A stretch of 64,000 nt of DNA, from positions 3,906,001 to 3,970,000 of the forward strand of contig BSYQ01000009.1 in assembly GCA_030272585.1 (NCBI GenBank), read 5' to 3'. Shown piece after piece: positions 33,526-44,550 of this stretch; the first letter of the stretch is position 1; each line of letters begins with the position of its first letter. The position numbers and the translations under genes were made by a program. A model generated the notes under the pieces. That model ran no database searches. It saw nothing but the letters and a program-made list of their open reading frames with translations, and was not told the origin of the DNA. Source of the stretch: Bryopsis sp. KO-2023. Its lineage: Eukaryota; Chlorophyta; Ulvophyceae; Bryopsidales; Bryopsidaceae.

Positions 33526-36500
33526 TTTCATATCTATATTTAGGGTTTCATAGCTGTTGATCTCTGATGAAGATGAATAGTACCACTGCTTACACATATT
33601 TGTATGAAAATAAATATAACAAGATCCTCTTGCATGGAAACTATGTTGCAGCATCTTTTTGTTATGAGAATTATATATATTATATATATACCATAGTATT
33701 TCATCTTTTGTATGGTGTCTTATTTTATGTTCATGTCAAAAAGTTCTATCCTATGGCTTGTTTTGCGCATTGCAGAATGTGCAAAGAGTTAAAAAAAAAC
33801 CCAAGTATTTGGTAGAAGGGAATGGCTGCAAGATATGTGCTGGTGCTATAAATATAAAATTAACCATAAATTCCAAAAAGATGGTGGGGTGAGAAAGGCT
33901 CAAGCTGCCCAACCTGGCACCCCAATTGAATTGTTCTAAACTAACCGTGGTCGTTACCAGATATTCAACTCGAGTAAACAAGCAATGACAACACTCATGT
34001 CCACAAAGCAAATTTTCCATTCTACTTTTCGCGCTCAACGCAGACAAATTGCGCATTTGTGAGGCTATTCCTAGTTATCTACTGACGCTGGATGCTGAAT
34101 TCAGCTGAATAATGTAGGGATGCGTCGCTGACCGACCCGCAATTCAGGTTAGCGAGGCTGAATAAAGTCACCCTCTGCTGGAATTTTCGCCATTTTCAGG
34201 GAGCACCCCTCCGGAGGTACCTCCTCGCCGAATTTCAGCCGTCAGCAGAATTAACTATACACCACAGTAATTTCCGGAGCGAAAATCCGACGTATAAAAA
34301 TATTTGAGAGCCAAGTAACAAGTGAGATAGGAGTGTTTCTTGAAGAAGGGGGGGTTGGTTGGGAGGTCCTCCTATGGTATTGGTTTGCAAAAAAGTGGGG
34401 GTAGTTCGTTATGGTTTCTTTATTTAAGGCAACCCCCATCATTGGGGTGGAAGGCTGTCAACTCTGGAAGAGATATCCTGCTGCCTTTTCCCTGGTATAT
34501 TGAAAATGGGTGTCAATGTGATTTGGAAATTTAATTTTCTTCAATTTGGTTGGGGGATAGTCTCCGTGGGTCTGGATTGTTTTGCCACTGGTGCTGTTTC
34601 GCTCAAATTCAAACTTTTCAGCTTTGTTCTCTTTTGCACAACCTTTTTTTTCTTTTTTGCATGGTCGAAAAACCACCAGACCTGTGGCACAGTCAGTCGG
34701 CATATTCATGTCAAAAAAAGATATTTAGAAAAATTGCAATGCAGAAACGAAAAGAAAGCAAAGAGTTCCGCCTCAGATTTCCAAAGGTTGGAAAATACAG
34801 TGGGGTTTTGGACCCAAAATAAAATCGGATATCATCATTCGGCTTGGAGATGCTTTTTTTCATAATAATAGTCGAGAAAACAATCATAATGGAAGAGAGT
34901 AAAGCAATGGACAGCAACACGAACAGGTATGGAAAAAATCAGTGCTTGGAAAATTGTGCAAATTAAGAACGACGTGGTTAAAGTGGCAGAGAGGATTCTG
35001 GTGGTTGGCAGAATTCATTGTCGATTTTGATTTATCAATATCATCCTCACTGAGATAGGAAATTGAACACAGCCTGAAGTTAATCCAACACCGAGACAAA
35101 AAAATCGAAACCAATTCAATTCAGAAAAAGAACATCTTCCTTCCAAGAGAAGTCCCCCAAATTGAACACAGACTGCACTTAATTCAACACAAACACAGAA
35201 TTCAGTAATTTAATCCCAAATAAGAATATCTTCCTCGCAAGAGAGTTTCCCAGAAAAACTTGAGAAGTCAGCCTACCAAACCCCCAGAACTCCTAGAAAA
35301 ATCAGCTGGTCACTTTGTGCACTGTGCACAGATTGAGCAAGGCAAAATAGAATAGAAAACGATGGAATGCTCAAGTCAAAGAAACATTGTAGTGGTGTTG
35401 AAATAGGCCTTTACCCACCCTTAACCAACTTAGTTGAACTAGCTACACCTCTCCATGATATCTCCAGCATGCAGACCTCCTTCGACATTCTCCATGAATC
35501 CTCAGCAATGGCACCTCCTGGCAGGGGTCTGCAATAACTCCACAAACAAGTCACCGAACTCCAGAATTAATTTTTCGTCAGCCAACCTACCTTACACGCG
35601 CCGCCGAACGAAAAAACGCAATCAATTTTGCGCATGGGTAGAAATGGGTGGGCGAGTGGTAGGCGGCGCAACACAGCCGGGCGCAAACAACCTACGACTC
35701 CCTTCACCGAGTCGGTGACCGAGAGACCACATTGGCCGTATAAGCCGAAAGAGGGTGGACGGAACGGGGCGAAGATTTCCCCGCGGGGGGTTAATGGAGG
35801 CGGCACAGAATTCACGGTTTGAGAAAGAAAAGAGCGGGTTATTTGTACTCGACAACGCAGTTCAATGGAAGAAATTCTCGTCCCATTTTTGTTGAAAGAG
35901 GTCGATTCGGCTCATCGTGTCTCCACGCGTATTTCAAAGTCACATCGCTTGGCAGACTTCAGACATTCGTTTCAGTTTACAGCGATCATCCACACCCAAG
36001 CGCGGGACACGGGGAGTGCTCATTTCTCAAATTAAAAAAAATCCACTCCATTTTACAACCATTCGTAAGCCGACATGACCAAGGGTTACGTAAACCAAGC
36101 GTTGCCTAGTCTTGAAATAAAGAAGAAGAAAGAAATAATCCAGTGTATCAAAGAAGAAAAAAATATAGTATGGAAAAACGCATGAGGAAAAAATGCACCT
36201 CTTATATCCTCAAATAAAATTTTGAATATTTTTGTGGAAGAAAAGACTTTTTGAGGAAATTGATAGAATTCTCCTTTGTAGGTGGACGATCAAAATATTC
36301 ACAAGTGAAAATAACAATTCGAAGCTTATTGTGAAAAAGAAAAAAAAAGCCTGGTTGGAAATTGTTGCCCTGAAAAATGGTTCTTATGTTTCGCTAAAAA
36401 CTTCCCCCGGCGTTATTATTTATTTGAAGTAATTTGCTTTCATTATTTCTGACAATGCTAAAAAAAATGTCTTGACAACTTGAGGTTTGGGTGCAAAATT

Positions 36501-36872
36501 GATCCTCCCTGGAAAACACAACACAATAGAAACACAAAATATTATTCAATCTAGAATTTCAGAAAGCTGGACATATGTCCTTGAGGTGGCATTGGTCCCT
36601 TGAGGGAAGCTTCTGACCTCCCTTCCTTCCACCCAAAGAAAACAGAATGTCTTAACTGTGAACAACATCAGTCGCTCCTCAAAAACACGATTCGAAATTT
36701 TCTCATTATATATTCACAAAAGAAAATTCAAATCATCATAAGCAGACACATGGAAAAAAAAAGAATTCTTCAAACACATCAGAAAAACAAGCAAAACGAA
36801 GGAAATCGCGATCAATCGTTTTTCCACCCGTGTCGAACAAAAAGATGCTCTACCTGTTCACCTACGGAATCC
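33526..36872. other. Large gap, no gene supported
   Basis: About 3.3 kb, mostly AT-rich. A GC-richer patch at about 35,590-36,010 has overlapping ORFs of 60-96 codons on both strands, none of which I could connect to a family or splice into a longer frame. It may be the 5' part of a gene whose remaining exons I failed to find, or only a regulatory island. Confidence 0.4.
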
Positions 36873-37884
36873 TCAGGGGGCATGCATTTCCTCAACCCTG
36901 GTGGAATTTGGCTCAGGGGCCATGCATTCAGTCAAGCCTGGTGGCATTTTTTCGGGTTGCAACATCAGTTGGAGCCCCCCTTTTTCCTTATCAGCACCGT
37001 TCAACATCTCCTGGAGGGGGATTTGATCAAAGGGCAGAAACAAAGCCATCCCCTTCTCCATCACCACCAGATTCACGTCAGCGATGTTAAATATCACTGG
37101 GGAAACTTCGACATTGTTGCTGACGGTACCCTGTGGATTGTTCTCCACCGAAATTATGGCTGCATAAAAAATATTGGGGGTGGGGGATACTTTCACTGAT
37201 TAGCATCTAAGATATATGATCAATGAGCCACACCATATATTTCAAAACAAAAAAAACGACAATGAGGCTGTAGTCACAGTTCCAACCCTTTTTCCTTCCT
37301 TAAGCTAATGATTTCCAAAAACAGATCTGATCCACATCTCAATGAAAAGATTGTGTTTCAGATCGGTGCACCTCTTTGGAATCCAGAAAAGGAAATTCCC
37401 AAGATTTGCTGGTTCAATCCATCGATCGATAAGTCAATACAACACACAGAAAAAGAGAGCCACCACCCTTTATGATGCTGGAGTGGATTTGCTGTTTTCA
37501 AGGAGTCTCTAACCCTATAAAAGACATGAATTGGGGGTGGGAGGGTGGCATTCACTCACTGCCGTCGTCCCCAACAGTTCTGGCAACGGTCGTATCTCCG
37601 CCTCCTGTTCCTCTGCTGGAGCCCTGCGCCTCCAGAGTCATGTTCCTCATGAGCTCTATGCAGAACTCGTTGAAGCTCTTTTCCTGCTGAACATCCAGCC
37701 CGGGTGGAATTTCAGCGATCCCCGACTCCTCGAAGGCAACAGGATCCTGTTGCCTCGGAGGTAGGGGAAAGGGAACGAATCTCGTCGGAACGGGGCCGGC
37801 GGAGGTGCGAAGGAAGTTCGTTGGTGTGTGATCTCCTCGCACCACCCCAAAAGCTGCCATCCAGAGCGCGACCACTGCCAACAT
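36873..37884 (-). CDS. Unknown secreted protein, paralogue of the gene at 53238 (2 exons)
   Basis: Exons 37884-37560 and 37159-36873 join in phase 1 to give 203 aa. A signal peptide (MLAVVALWMAAFGVVRG) is followed by a variable Pro-rich region. Then comes a block shared with the gene at 53238: GGGDTTVARTVGDDG, a splice junction at the same place, then ISVENNPQ, NNVEVSPVIFNIADVNLVV and ALFLPF. After that the two proteins diverge. This copy ends with a Gln/Met/Pro-rich tail (LMLQPEKMPPGLTE) read straight to a stop in exon 2. There are few cysteines. I know no family. The conserved beta-strand-like core (NN-V-V-P-IFNIA--NL) suggests a small secreted beta domain. Confidence 0.72.
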
Positions 37885-38135
37885 TGTCGAGTACCCGTGC
37901 CGCCGCTTTGAGAAAACAGAGAGGGAGTCGGTGGTGTACTAGTTTTTGGTGGTGTTGAATAAAGGTTTTTCGAGTGTGTCCTTGACAAGCGAACAGCCAA
38001 AAGTTGTCTGTTTTCTGACTCCCACCAAAACCAATGTCGAGTCTTTTCCCTCGTCCACTAGTGACAGCGGTTCCCAACCAAAAGGTGTGGAAGGTGAATA
38101 CGTACATGCAAGTGAATTGTGTTAGTGGGTAAGAA

Positions 38136-41075
38136 ATGCCTCCTTACTTCAAGAGGTTATCGTCCGCTCCTCCCCAATCGTCCGCTCCTCCCCAATTGTC
38201 CGCCCCACCCCACTCCCTGGTGCCTCGTTCTACCACCCCTGCCCCTCCCCCACTTCCCCCATCCACTCTTGTCCCGGCTCCTCCTCTCCCTGCTAGTTCT
38301 TCTGCAGCCCCTCGCCCTCCTCTCACTTCTGCTCGGCCGGATATCTCCAACATCTCGTGGGACGACATTTTTCGAGCGCCCAAGCGCACTATTCGACACA
38401 TTCCCCGGGTGGCGCGTCGTATTTGGGGGGAAGTTCTCTCTTCGGTGTTGCAAGGGGTGCTGTCCAAGGCTGACGACACCTCGATGAAGCTGCTGTTTTT
38501 GGTTGCGCGGTGTTGCCTTTCTCCCATCCCTCGTGGTCGTCAGAGATTTCGGGTTGGACAATCCGTGGTTGCTGCGTGTCAAGCTTGGCAGCGGGGGGAA
38601 GTGAACGAGTTGTGGTCCGTGTTCCTTTCTCAACAGTCCGCTATCCCAAGTCGTTCTTCTTCGAGTCAGGCGTTACACCGCGCCAAAACGTTAGCACGGG
38701 AAGGGCAACTCAGCCGGGCGTGTCAGGCGTTACAGTCTTCGGGAATACATCCCATGTCGGAGGAAGTGGTGGAGGCTCTTCGAGCTAAGCATCCGGTCGA
38801 AGCCTTGCCGTCCCGTGGGCATCATGTGGAGTCGGAGTTCTCTTTTACGGAAGATGTTGTGCTGAACCACCTATTCAAGTTTCCGCGCGCATCTTCTCCA
38901 GGACCATCGGGTATCCGGCCCGAACATTTGCAAGATGCTACACGAGGATCAGCTCCCCGTATTTCGGCGAGGGTGTCGGCGACCCTTTGTTCGTTTGTCA
39001 ATTTTTTGGCACGGGGGCGTCTGCCGGTGGATCTTATGGATCGTCTGGTAACTGCGTCGCTAATACCTTTTAAAAAAAAGGGTGTGGGGGTAAGGCCGAT
39101 AGCTGTCGGCGACGTTTTTCGTCGTCTCGTCAGCAAATGTTTCTGTGGATGTTTTCGTGGGGAAATGGCGGATTTTCTTGGTCCGCACCAAAGGGGGGTA
39201 GCTGCAGCCTGTGGCGCAGAATCGGTGGTGCATAGTTCTCGTTTGTTTTTAGCTTCTCACCATGCTTCGTCTGATTTTGTTTTCTTAAAGATCGACATGG
39301 AGAATGCTTTCAATTTGGTGAATCGAACTTCTGTTTTTCATGAGGTTAATACCCATTTTCCAGATATGGCGGAATGGGTTTTTTCTTCATATTCTCAGCC
39401 TTGTCGTCTAGTGTGTGGGGACCGTACACTTTTTAGTCACATTGGAGTGCAGCAAGGGGATCCTTTGGCACCCTTTTTATTTTCTTTGGGTTTGGAAAAG
39501 GTGCTTCAAGAAGTTCGAGAAGTGTGTTCTGTTCCTTTGGATTTATGGTATTTAGATGACGGCACCATTGGGGGTCCAGTTGACCAAGTGTCCAGTTTTT
39601 TTCAGTTTCTTTGTGATTTAGGCCCCCATCATGGGATTCACATTAATCGTCACAAATGTGAACTCTTTTGGCCTTCAGCTCCTTCCGCGGATTCGCTTCC
39701 TAGGGAATTGTCACGTTCGTTTGGTACTTGTTGGGGGGCGGATGTGTTGGGGGCCCCGTTTGGGTCTGATGAGTGGGTTACACCGTTTTTGGATCGTCGA
39801 TATGAGCAAGTTAAGTCGTTGGTTGAGTGTATTTCTGAGGTTGCTGATTCTCAGCTACAATTTCTTTTTTTGCGCTCCTGTTTAGGGGCATGTCGAGTGG
39901 TGCATCTTTTTCGCACTACTCCTCCTTGTTTGTATAGCAGTGTCCAACACTTCTTGGACCGCTTTGATGGTTTGTTACGGGATTCTATGGAACAGTTTTT
40001 TTGTTTATCTTTATCTTCGATGGCTTGGTTGCAAACCAGCCTGCCGGTTCGTAGTGGGGGACTTGGGATTTCGGCTGGAAGTTGGTTTCATGCAGTAGCC
40101 TATTTTTCTTCTCTACATTTTGTTCGTCATGATTTGTCGATTCTTTCGGGGGTTTCTTTTTCTTCAAACCATCCTTCGTGGAGCTTTGCCGCTGTGCAAC
40201 TTGATGATATTTTGCCGCCAGCAGCACTCAGTTCCCCCGAGGAGTGGTTCGCGAAGGAGCAGGTTACCCAGAAAGCGTTGACGTTGCTGGTCGGGGAGCG
40301 GCGGTTTGATGCTCTTTTGCGTCAAGGGTTCCGGCGGGATGAGGCGCGTTTGCGAAGTCTCTCTCTTCCTTATTCTGGGGCTTACCTTTCTGCTTTGCCT
40401 AATCAGGCGTTGGGGACGGAGCTTTCTTCGGCGGCGTTCAATATTTTATTACGATGGCGGTTGGGTCTCCCCATGTATGAGGATGGCGCTGTTTGTCCCA
40501 TGTGTCATTCGTCCATGGATGTTTTTGGTGATCATGCTATCATGTGCCAAGTGGGGGGCAGTGTTTTGGCTCGTCATAATAGTATCCGGAACTTTTTGTT
40601 CCATTTTTCTCGGTCGGCGGGTGTGCGTCCTCGCATGGAGTTGCACGTAGATTCTTCTTTTGAGCGTCCGGCCGACGTATTTTTTCCGTCTTGGCGGCAT
40701 GGTAAGGCGTGTGTTATTGATGTCACTGTTTCGCATCCTTTACAGCAAGCCACTTTGGCTCGGGCTACTCGCGAAGCGGGGGCGGGCATTTTACGTTGTG
40801 TGAATCGCAAGGCTCAAGTGGCTGAGAAATGTCATCGTTTGGGGTTTGATTTTATCTGTTTTGCGGCCGAGTCTTTTGGCGGGTTTTCTTCGGACAGTGG
40901 TCATTTGATTCGTTCTTTATCCCGCGCAGTTGCGACTTGTCAAGATCTCCCGGTTTCAGTTGTTGTTGAAAGAGCGTGGCAGCAGCTCTCTCTTTCTTTA
41001 CATCGGCCTCAGGGTAACGCTTTTTTGGAGCGATCTTCTTTGTCGTTTGATTCTTTTGCTTTTGATCGAGGGTAG
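38136..41075 (+). mobile_element. Non-LTR retrotransposon ORF: reverse transcriptase plus restriction-like endonuclease, intact (979 aa)
   Basis: A single uninterrupted ORF. A Pro/Ser/Ala-rich N-terminus (residues about 10-70) leads to a reverse transcriptase. Motif A is FLKIDMENAFNLV (D387), the region before motif C is IGVQQGDPLAPFLFSL, and motif C is YLDDG (D474, D475). The thumb follows. Near residues 787-804 is a zinc-binding cluster, CPMC then GDHAIMC. It is followed by RPADVFF and ACVIDVTVSHP, the PD-(D/E)xK-like order of restriction-type endonucleases in R2/CRE-like elements. There is no APE endonuclease, RNase H, integrase or LTR. No poly-A tail is obvious at the 3' end. An intact frame of this length without introns suggests recent activity. 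RT-derived host proteins are a less likely alternative. Confidence 0.9.
38146..38158. repeat. 13-bp direct repeat, left copy
   Basis: ACTTCAAGAGGTT occurs here and again at 41135-41147, just past the RT stop codon. It could be a target-site duplication, but this copy lies 10 bases inside the annotated RT ORF, so the true element start would then be downstream of the ATG. Confidence 0.6.
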
Positions 41076-41134
41076 ACACAGTATTGGGTTTGAGGTTGAT
41101 GGATTGTGGACATAAATACGGACTTGTGTAATTA

Positions 41135-41147
41135 ACTTCAAGAGGTT
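41135..41147. repeat. 13-bp direct repeat, right copy
   Basis: Exact second copy of ACTTCAAGAGGTT, 60 bases after the RT stop codon and preceded by TGTGTAATTA. See the left copy. Confidence 0.6.
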
Positions 41148-41183
41148 TCTTCTATTGCTTCTTCTCATGATGAAGGAAGTCCA

Positions 41184-41498
41184 ATGGAACATATGGCTTC
41201 TTTTCCTCCTGGTGATTTTTCCTTGGATTCGACTTTGTTGTCTTCTATTACAGATTGGGATTTTTCTCGTTTAGAGAGAGTGATTTCTCAGTTAAAGGTT
41301 CAGTATGAGGAGGTTCAAACTGGTTTACAACAAATTCAAGATTTAATGGATCGGTTGGATAGGCTACCTGCTTCCAGTACCGATCTTACTTTGCGAGAGG
41401 AACTTTCGGAACGTTTTTCTTTTCAATCTTCTTTATTTGACGATATTTCACGTTCGTTGAATTTAGCTGACTCGACCTATGCATCTTTGCATTCTTGA
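41184..41498 (+). CDS. Small coiled-coil ORF downstream of the retrotransposon
   Basis: 104 codons from an ATG. The frame is open upstream to 41136, giving LQEVSSIASSHDEGSP before the Met. The protein is amphipathic: LERVISQLKVQYEEVQTGLQ followed by QIQDLMDRLDRLP, a clear heptad pattern, then a Ser/Phe-rich end (ERFSFQSSLFDDISRSLN). T-rich codon usage resembles the 3' half of the RT ORF. It could be an ORF2 of the element, or the 3' exon of a host gene interrupted by it. I cannot decide. Confidence 0.45.
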   Translation: MEHMASFPPGDFSLDSTLLSSITDWDFSRLERVISQLKVQYEEVQTGLQQIQDLMDRLDRLPASSTDLTLREELSERFSFQSSLFDDISRSLNLADSTYASLHS

Positions 41499-41854
41499 TG
41501 GTCTTAGTGTCTTTGTGGGTACACACAAAAGCCAATGGAATTTCAACATTAACATACACATGTTCACATTTGATTTTTACTGATCCTTGTAATAGGAGAA
41601 TATCTCTCCTGCACAATGTAATTGATGTTTGTTTGTTTGACTTCAAGAACATTTTTTTACAATTGGTACACAACGAAAACGCACATCCCACGGGCGTTCA
41701 AGCTGGTCCAAAACCGACCACGACAACGTAAACGTCAGAGCTCTCGCTCAAAACATTTCAAGGGTTCTCCATCCACCCATCCCCACCCCACCCCCCCCAA
41801 AAAGCGCAGAAAGGTCTGTCTATGAACCTCAACGCGCGCGCCAGTGAGACGTAT

Positions 41855-42289
41855 TTAGAATACCAACGGCCTACACTCGCACCGCACAAGCCCTAAATAT
41901 CCCATCCACGCGGGGCTCTCGATCTCAGCACACGCATTTTGCTGTTCTCCTGGCAATGGGGCTCGAATTCCATCAGCCGTGGTACCAACGCCAGAGCAAT
42001 CGTCTCCGACTCGTTGCTGTCTGCACGCATTTCTTGTTGACGCTGCCAAATCACGAATACTTGGGAAGCCGCCACCAGATGGAGAAATCATATCCAGAGC
42101 ACCCAAAGTTCGATCTCCTATGCCATTGAAGCAGCGCATTCCACCAGAGCTTGTAGACAGATTATTTATGGCTTCCAGAATGTCCCCATCGCCAATTTGC
42201 TTCAGGGCGCGTTGCGGGGTTCCCGCAGGTGCTGGTCTGGCGGCAATGAACGGCAGCATCATTGCAAGAAAGAAGTACACCGACGTCAT
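41855..42289 (-). CDS. Unknown secreted 144-aa protein, single exon
   Basis: Intact ORF with a signal peptide (MTSVYFFLAMMLPFIAARPA). The mature part has LKQIGDGDILEAINNLSTSS, then GGMRCFNGIGDRTLGALD, and a C-terminal region with five cysteines (ACRQQRVGDDCSGVG, NACAEIESP, VRCECRPLVF). I recognise no family. The six cysteines in total suggest disulfide bonds. It is transcribed away from the cysteine/(PT)n gene at 43150. The absence of introns is unusual in this window and could mean a young or retro-derived gene. Confidence 0.6.
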   Translation of the reverse strand: MTSVYFFLAMMLPFIAARPAPAGTPQRALKQIGDGDILEAINNLSTSSGGMRCFNGIGDRTLGALDMISPSGGGFPSIRDLAASTRNACRQQRVGDDCSGVGTTADGIRAPLPGEQQNACAEIESPAWMGYLGLVRCECRPLVF

Positions 42290-43149
42290 CAGGGAGAAAT
42301 AGATTGGCTAGACCGCGCGTTGAAGTAGCTGTAGCTTCCGTAGTAAGTTTGGCGGGATCCTTTCGAATAGCTATTTTTTGAACAACTGAGATCGCTGCGA
42401 GCCTTAAAGACAGGGGGAGAGGAGTGCTCGTCCAAGAAAGTGCCGTTCCCACAAACCAGAACGTCCATGAATTTTCGATTAATCCACGACCTCGTGGCTT
42501 GTCTATGAATACGCTCCCAGGAACAAGTTTTGCCAGCATCAATACCAACATATTGCATTCGTGCAATCCCAGGCCCGTTATCACAGGCATACTACACAGC
42601 AACTGGAAAGCGTTCCAAGGGGCCAAAACCAACGAAGCTGCATCTGTGGCTGCCCACTACAACCAAACAACTCCAATTCCCCCCTAAAAATAAACATTTT
42701 CTGACATTGTGGTAGAGATGCAGAATTCCGATGTCCGATTCTCAATTCTTGAAATTCGCTGTTGTCTTTTTTGTCCTTCCTCCCAATCCTGGAACTTCCT
42801 GGAGGTGGTGAGCCTTTCAACTGATACCTTCGACGTGCCCTGCTGGGAGACCATGACCACAGGACGCGCGCCAAACCAGCGGCCAGCCAAACTATGATTA
42901 GACCTGCCGAAGTGACGAGATTCGCGAAGTACGGGTTGCTAGCGAATACTACGGCCAATACATGACGCCGCCGGCCTCAGTCCCATTCTCGAGGGAAACT
43001 GAGGCAGACGTGGGGTTGTATTGCCTGCACGCGAGGGGGCTACAAAACTAGCCAACGAGCAGTTTTCGATAAGCAGCAACTCGATTCGATCACTTCTTCT
43101 GGTCTTTGAACAAGTCGGATCGCTTCGTTTGGATATTCTACCTGAAAGA

Positions 43150-44550
43150 ATGGCTTCCAAGGTTTTGATCGCGTTGTGCCTCATCATGGCGGCCGCCATG
43201 GTGGTGGATGCTCACATACAAACACCCGGATCCCGAGCACTGCTCTGTAAGATTTGGTATTTCTTCTGTCTTTACCCATTTGATTTTTGGCGGCAACCTG
43301 TCCGCGTCTGCCTTTCTGACGCTTGTTTCTTTGGTTTTACAGCGAAGTGCGGTAGGAAGTTTGGTGGTTCTTGCTGTCCTAGTGGCAAATGCTGGATCGG
43401 AGGTGCTAAATGCGTGTCTGGAATGTAAGGAAGCCACCAACCATCCTGTGGAACTGTGTCTTGTGGTTATGATACTGGATTGCAGTGTGTACAGACATCC
43501 GTTTGTCGCTTGGGTTTCCAGCTGGAATTTGCAGTATTGGTTTTCACTTGTGGCTGAGAATTTTTTGCAACGCAGATGCCGCCGAAAGGATTTCCGACCC
43601 CCCACTCCCGCGCCTACCCCCACTCCTACCCCCACTCCCACGCCCACTCCTACGCCTACCCCTACCCCTACTCCTACTCCTACCCCCACGCCGACCCCTA
43701 CTCCTACCCCCACGCCGACCCCTACTCCCACTCCTACCCCCACGCCGACCCCTACTCCTACGCCCACGCCTACCCCCACTCCCACTCCCACCCCCACGCC
43801 TACCCCCACTCCAGCACCCGTGCCCACTCCTGCTCCAGTGCCCACTCCCGCTCCAGTTCCAGTTCCTCCAATTGGTGTTCCCAGTATTCCTGGTGTCCCT
43901 GGTATTCCCCCGACTGTTCCTGGAACAGGGGGCCCAGGACCTTTGCCTGGTGGTAAGTAGTCTTGTGGTGCTCCTCTCTTACTTCATGACCACAACTGCA
44001 TTTTTCAACCGTGCTTTGAAGTGATTTTTGTGCTGTCCAGGTACCCTTTCCACGGCCATCACCACTGGCGGTGCTGGATCCCAGTCTGGTAGTGGAACCA
44101 CCACCTCGACTGGGTCTACCACCACTTTCACCTCCAAGTTGCCAGGTTTGGCCATTGGCTCTGCCAATTTGGGCACCAGCGTGAACGGAGGATCAGGACC
44201 TACTGTGGGATCTACCAACACTGGCACCTTTGCGCAAGTGGTTTCCCCAGGTGTGCTGTTGAGTCTGCAAAAGGTTTGGAGTTGGAATGTAGGTACCATC
44301 TGGAATTAGAGATCTGATGGAAAGAGTTGATGTGTTTTCTGGAGCAGGTAGTTTGAGCACTGCCATTGGATCGTCCACAGCTGGGTTTGCTGGATCTGGC
44401 AGCGTTGTGAACGGTGCTGCATCGTCCACCGACAAGAGTGTCGCCACCCCCACTTTGGCCACCAACTCCATCAGGTCTGGAGCGATCGCATCCTCCAATG
44501 GACCTGTTGGAACTGCCGTGAACTTCAAGTCCTTCAGCCAGGATCCTTAG
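43150..44550 (+). CDS. Secreted six-cysteine / (Pro-Thr)n / Gly-Ser-rich protein, copy B, 5 exons
   Basis: Exons 43150-43246, 43343-43424, 43576-43952, 44041-44250 and 44348-44550 give 322 aa, with the same intron positions and phases as the gene at 31620. The signal peptide is the same apart from one residue and a short insertion (IQTP) after it. The cysteine domain reads [17 protein letters not shown], then KCVSGMC. Cysteines and spacing are kept, but about one third of the other residues differ from copy A. Exons 4 and 5 are nearly identical in protein to copy A: I see one amino-acid change in about 138 residues, and several silent changes. Function unknown. Confidence 0.88.
43599..43815 (+). 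repeat. (CCN ACN)n repeat encoding Pro-Thr, copy B
   Basis: Same design as in copy A but shorter, with a locally repeated unit CCCCCACGCCGACCCCTACT in the middle. Third codon positions vary. Confidence 0.88.

Noticed and set aside
42581..42958. Minus-strand ORF with a hydrophobic segment near its start
   Set aside because: The left border of duplicated block B cuts through it, and the homologous stretch in copy A does not keep the frame.
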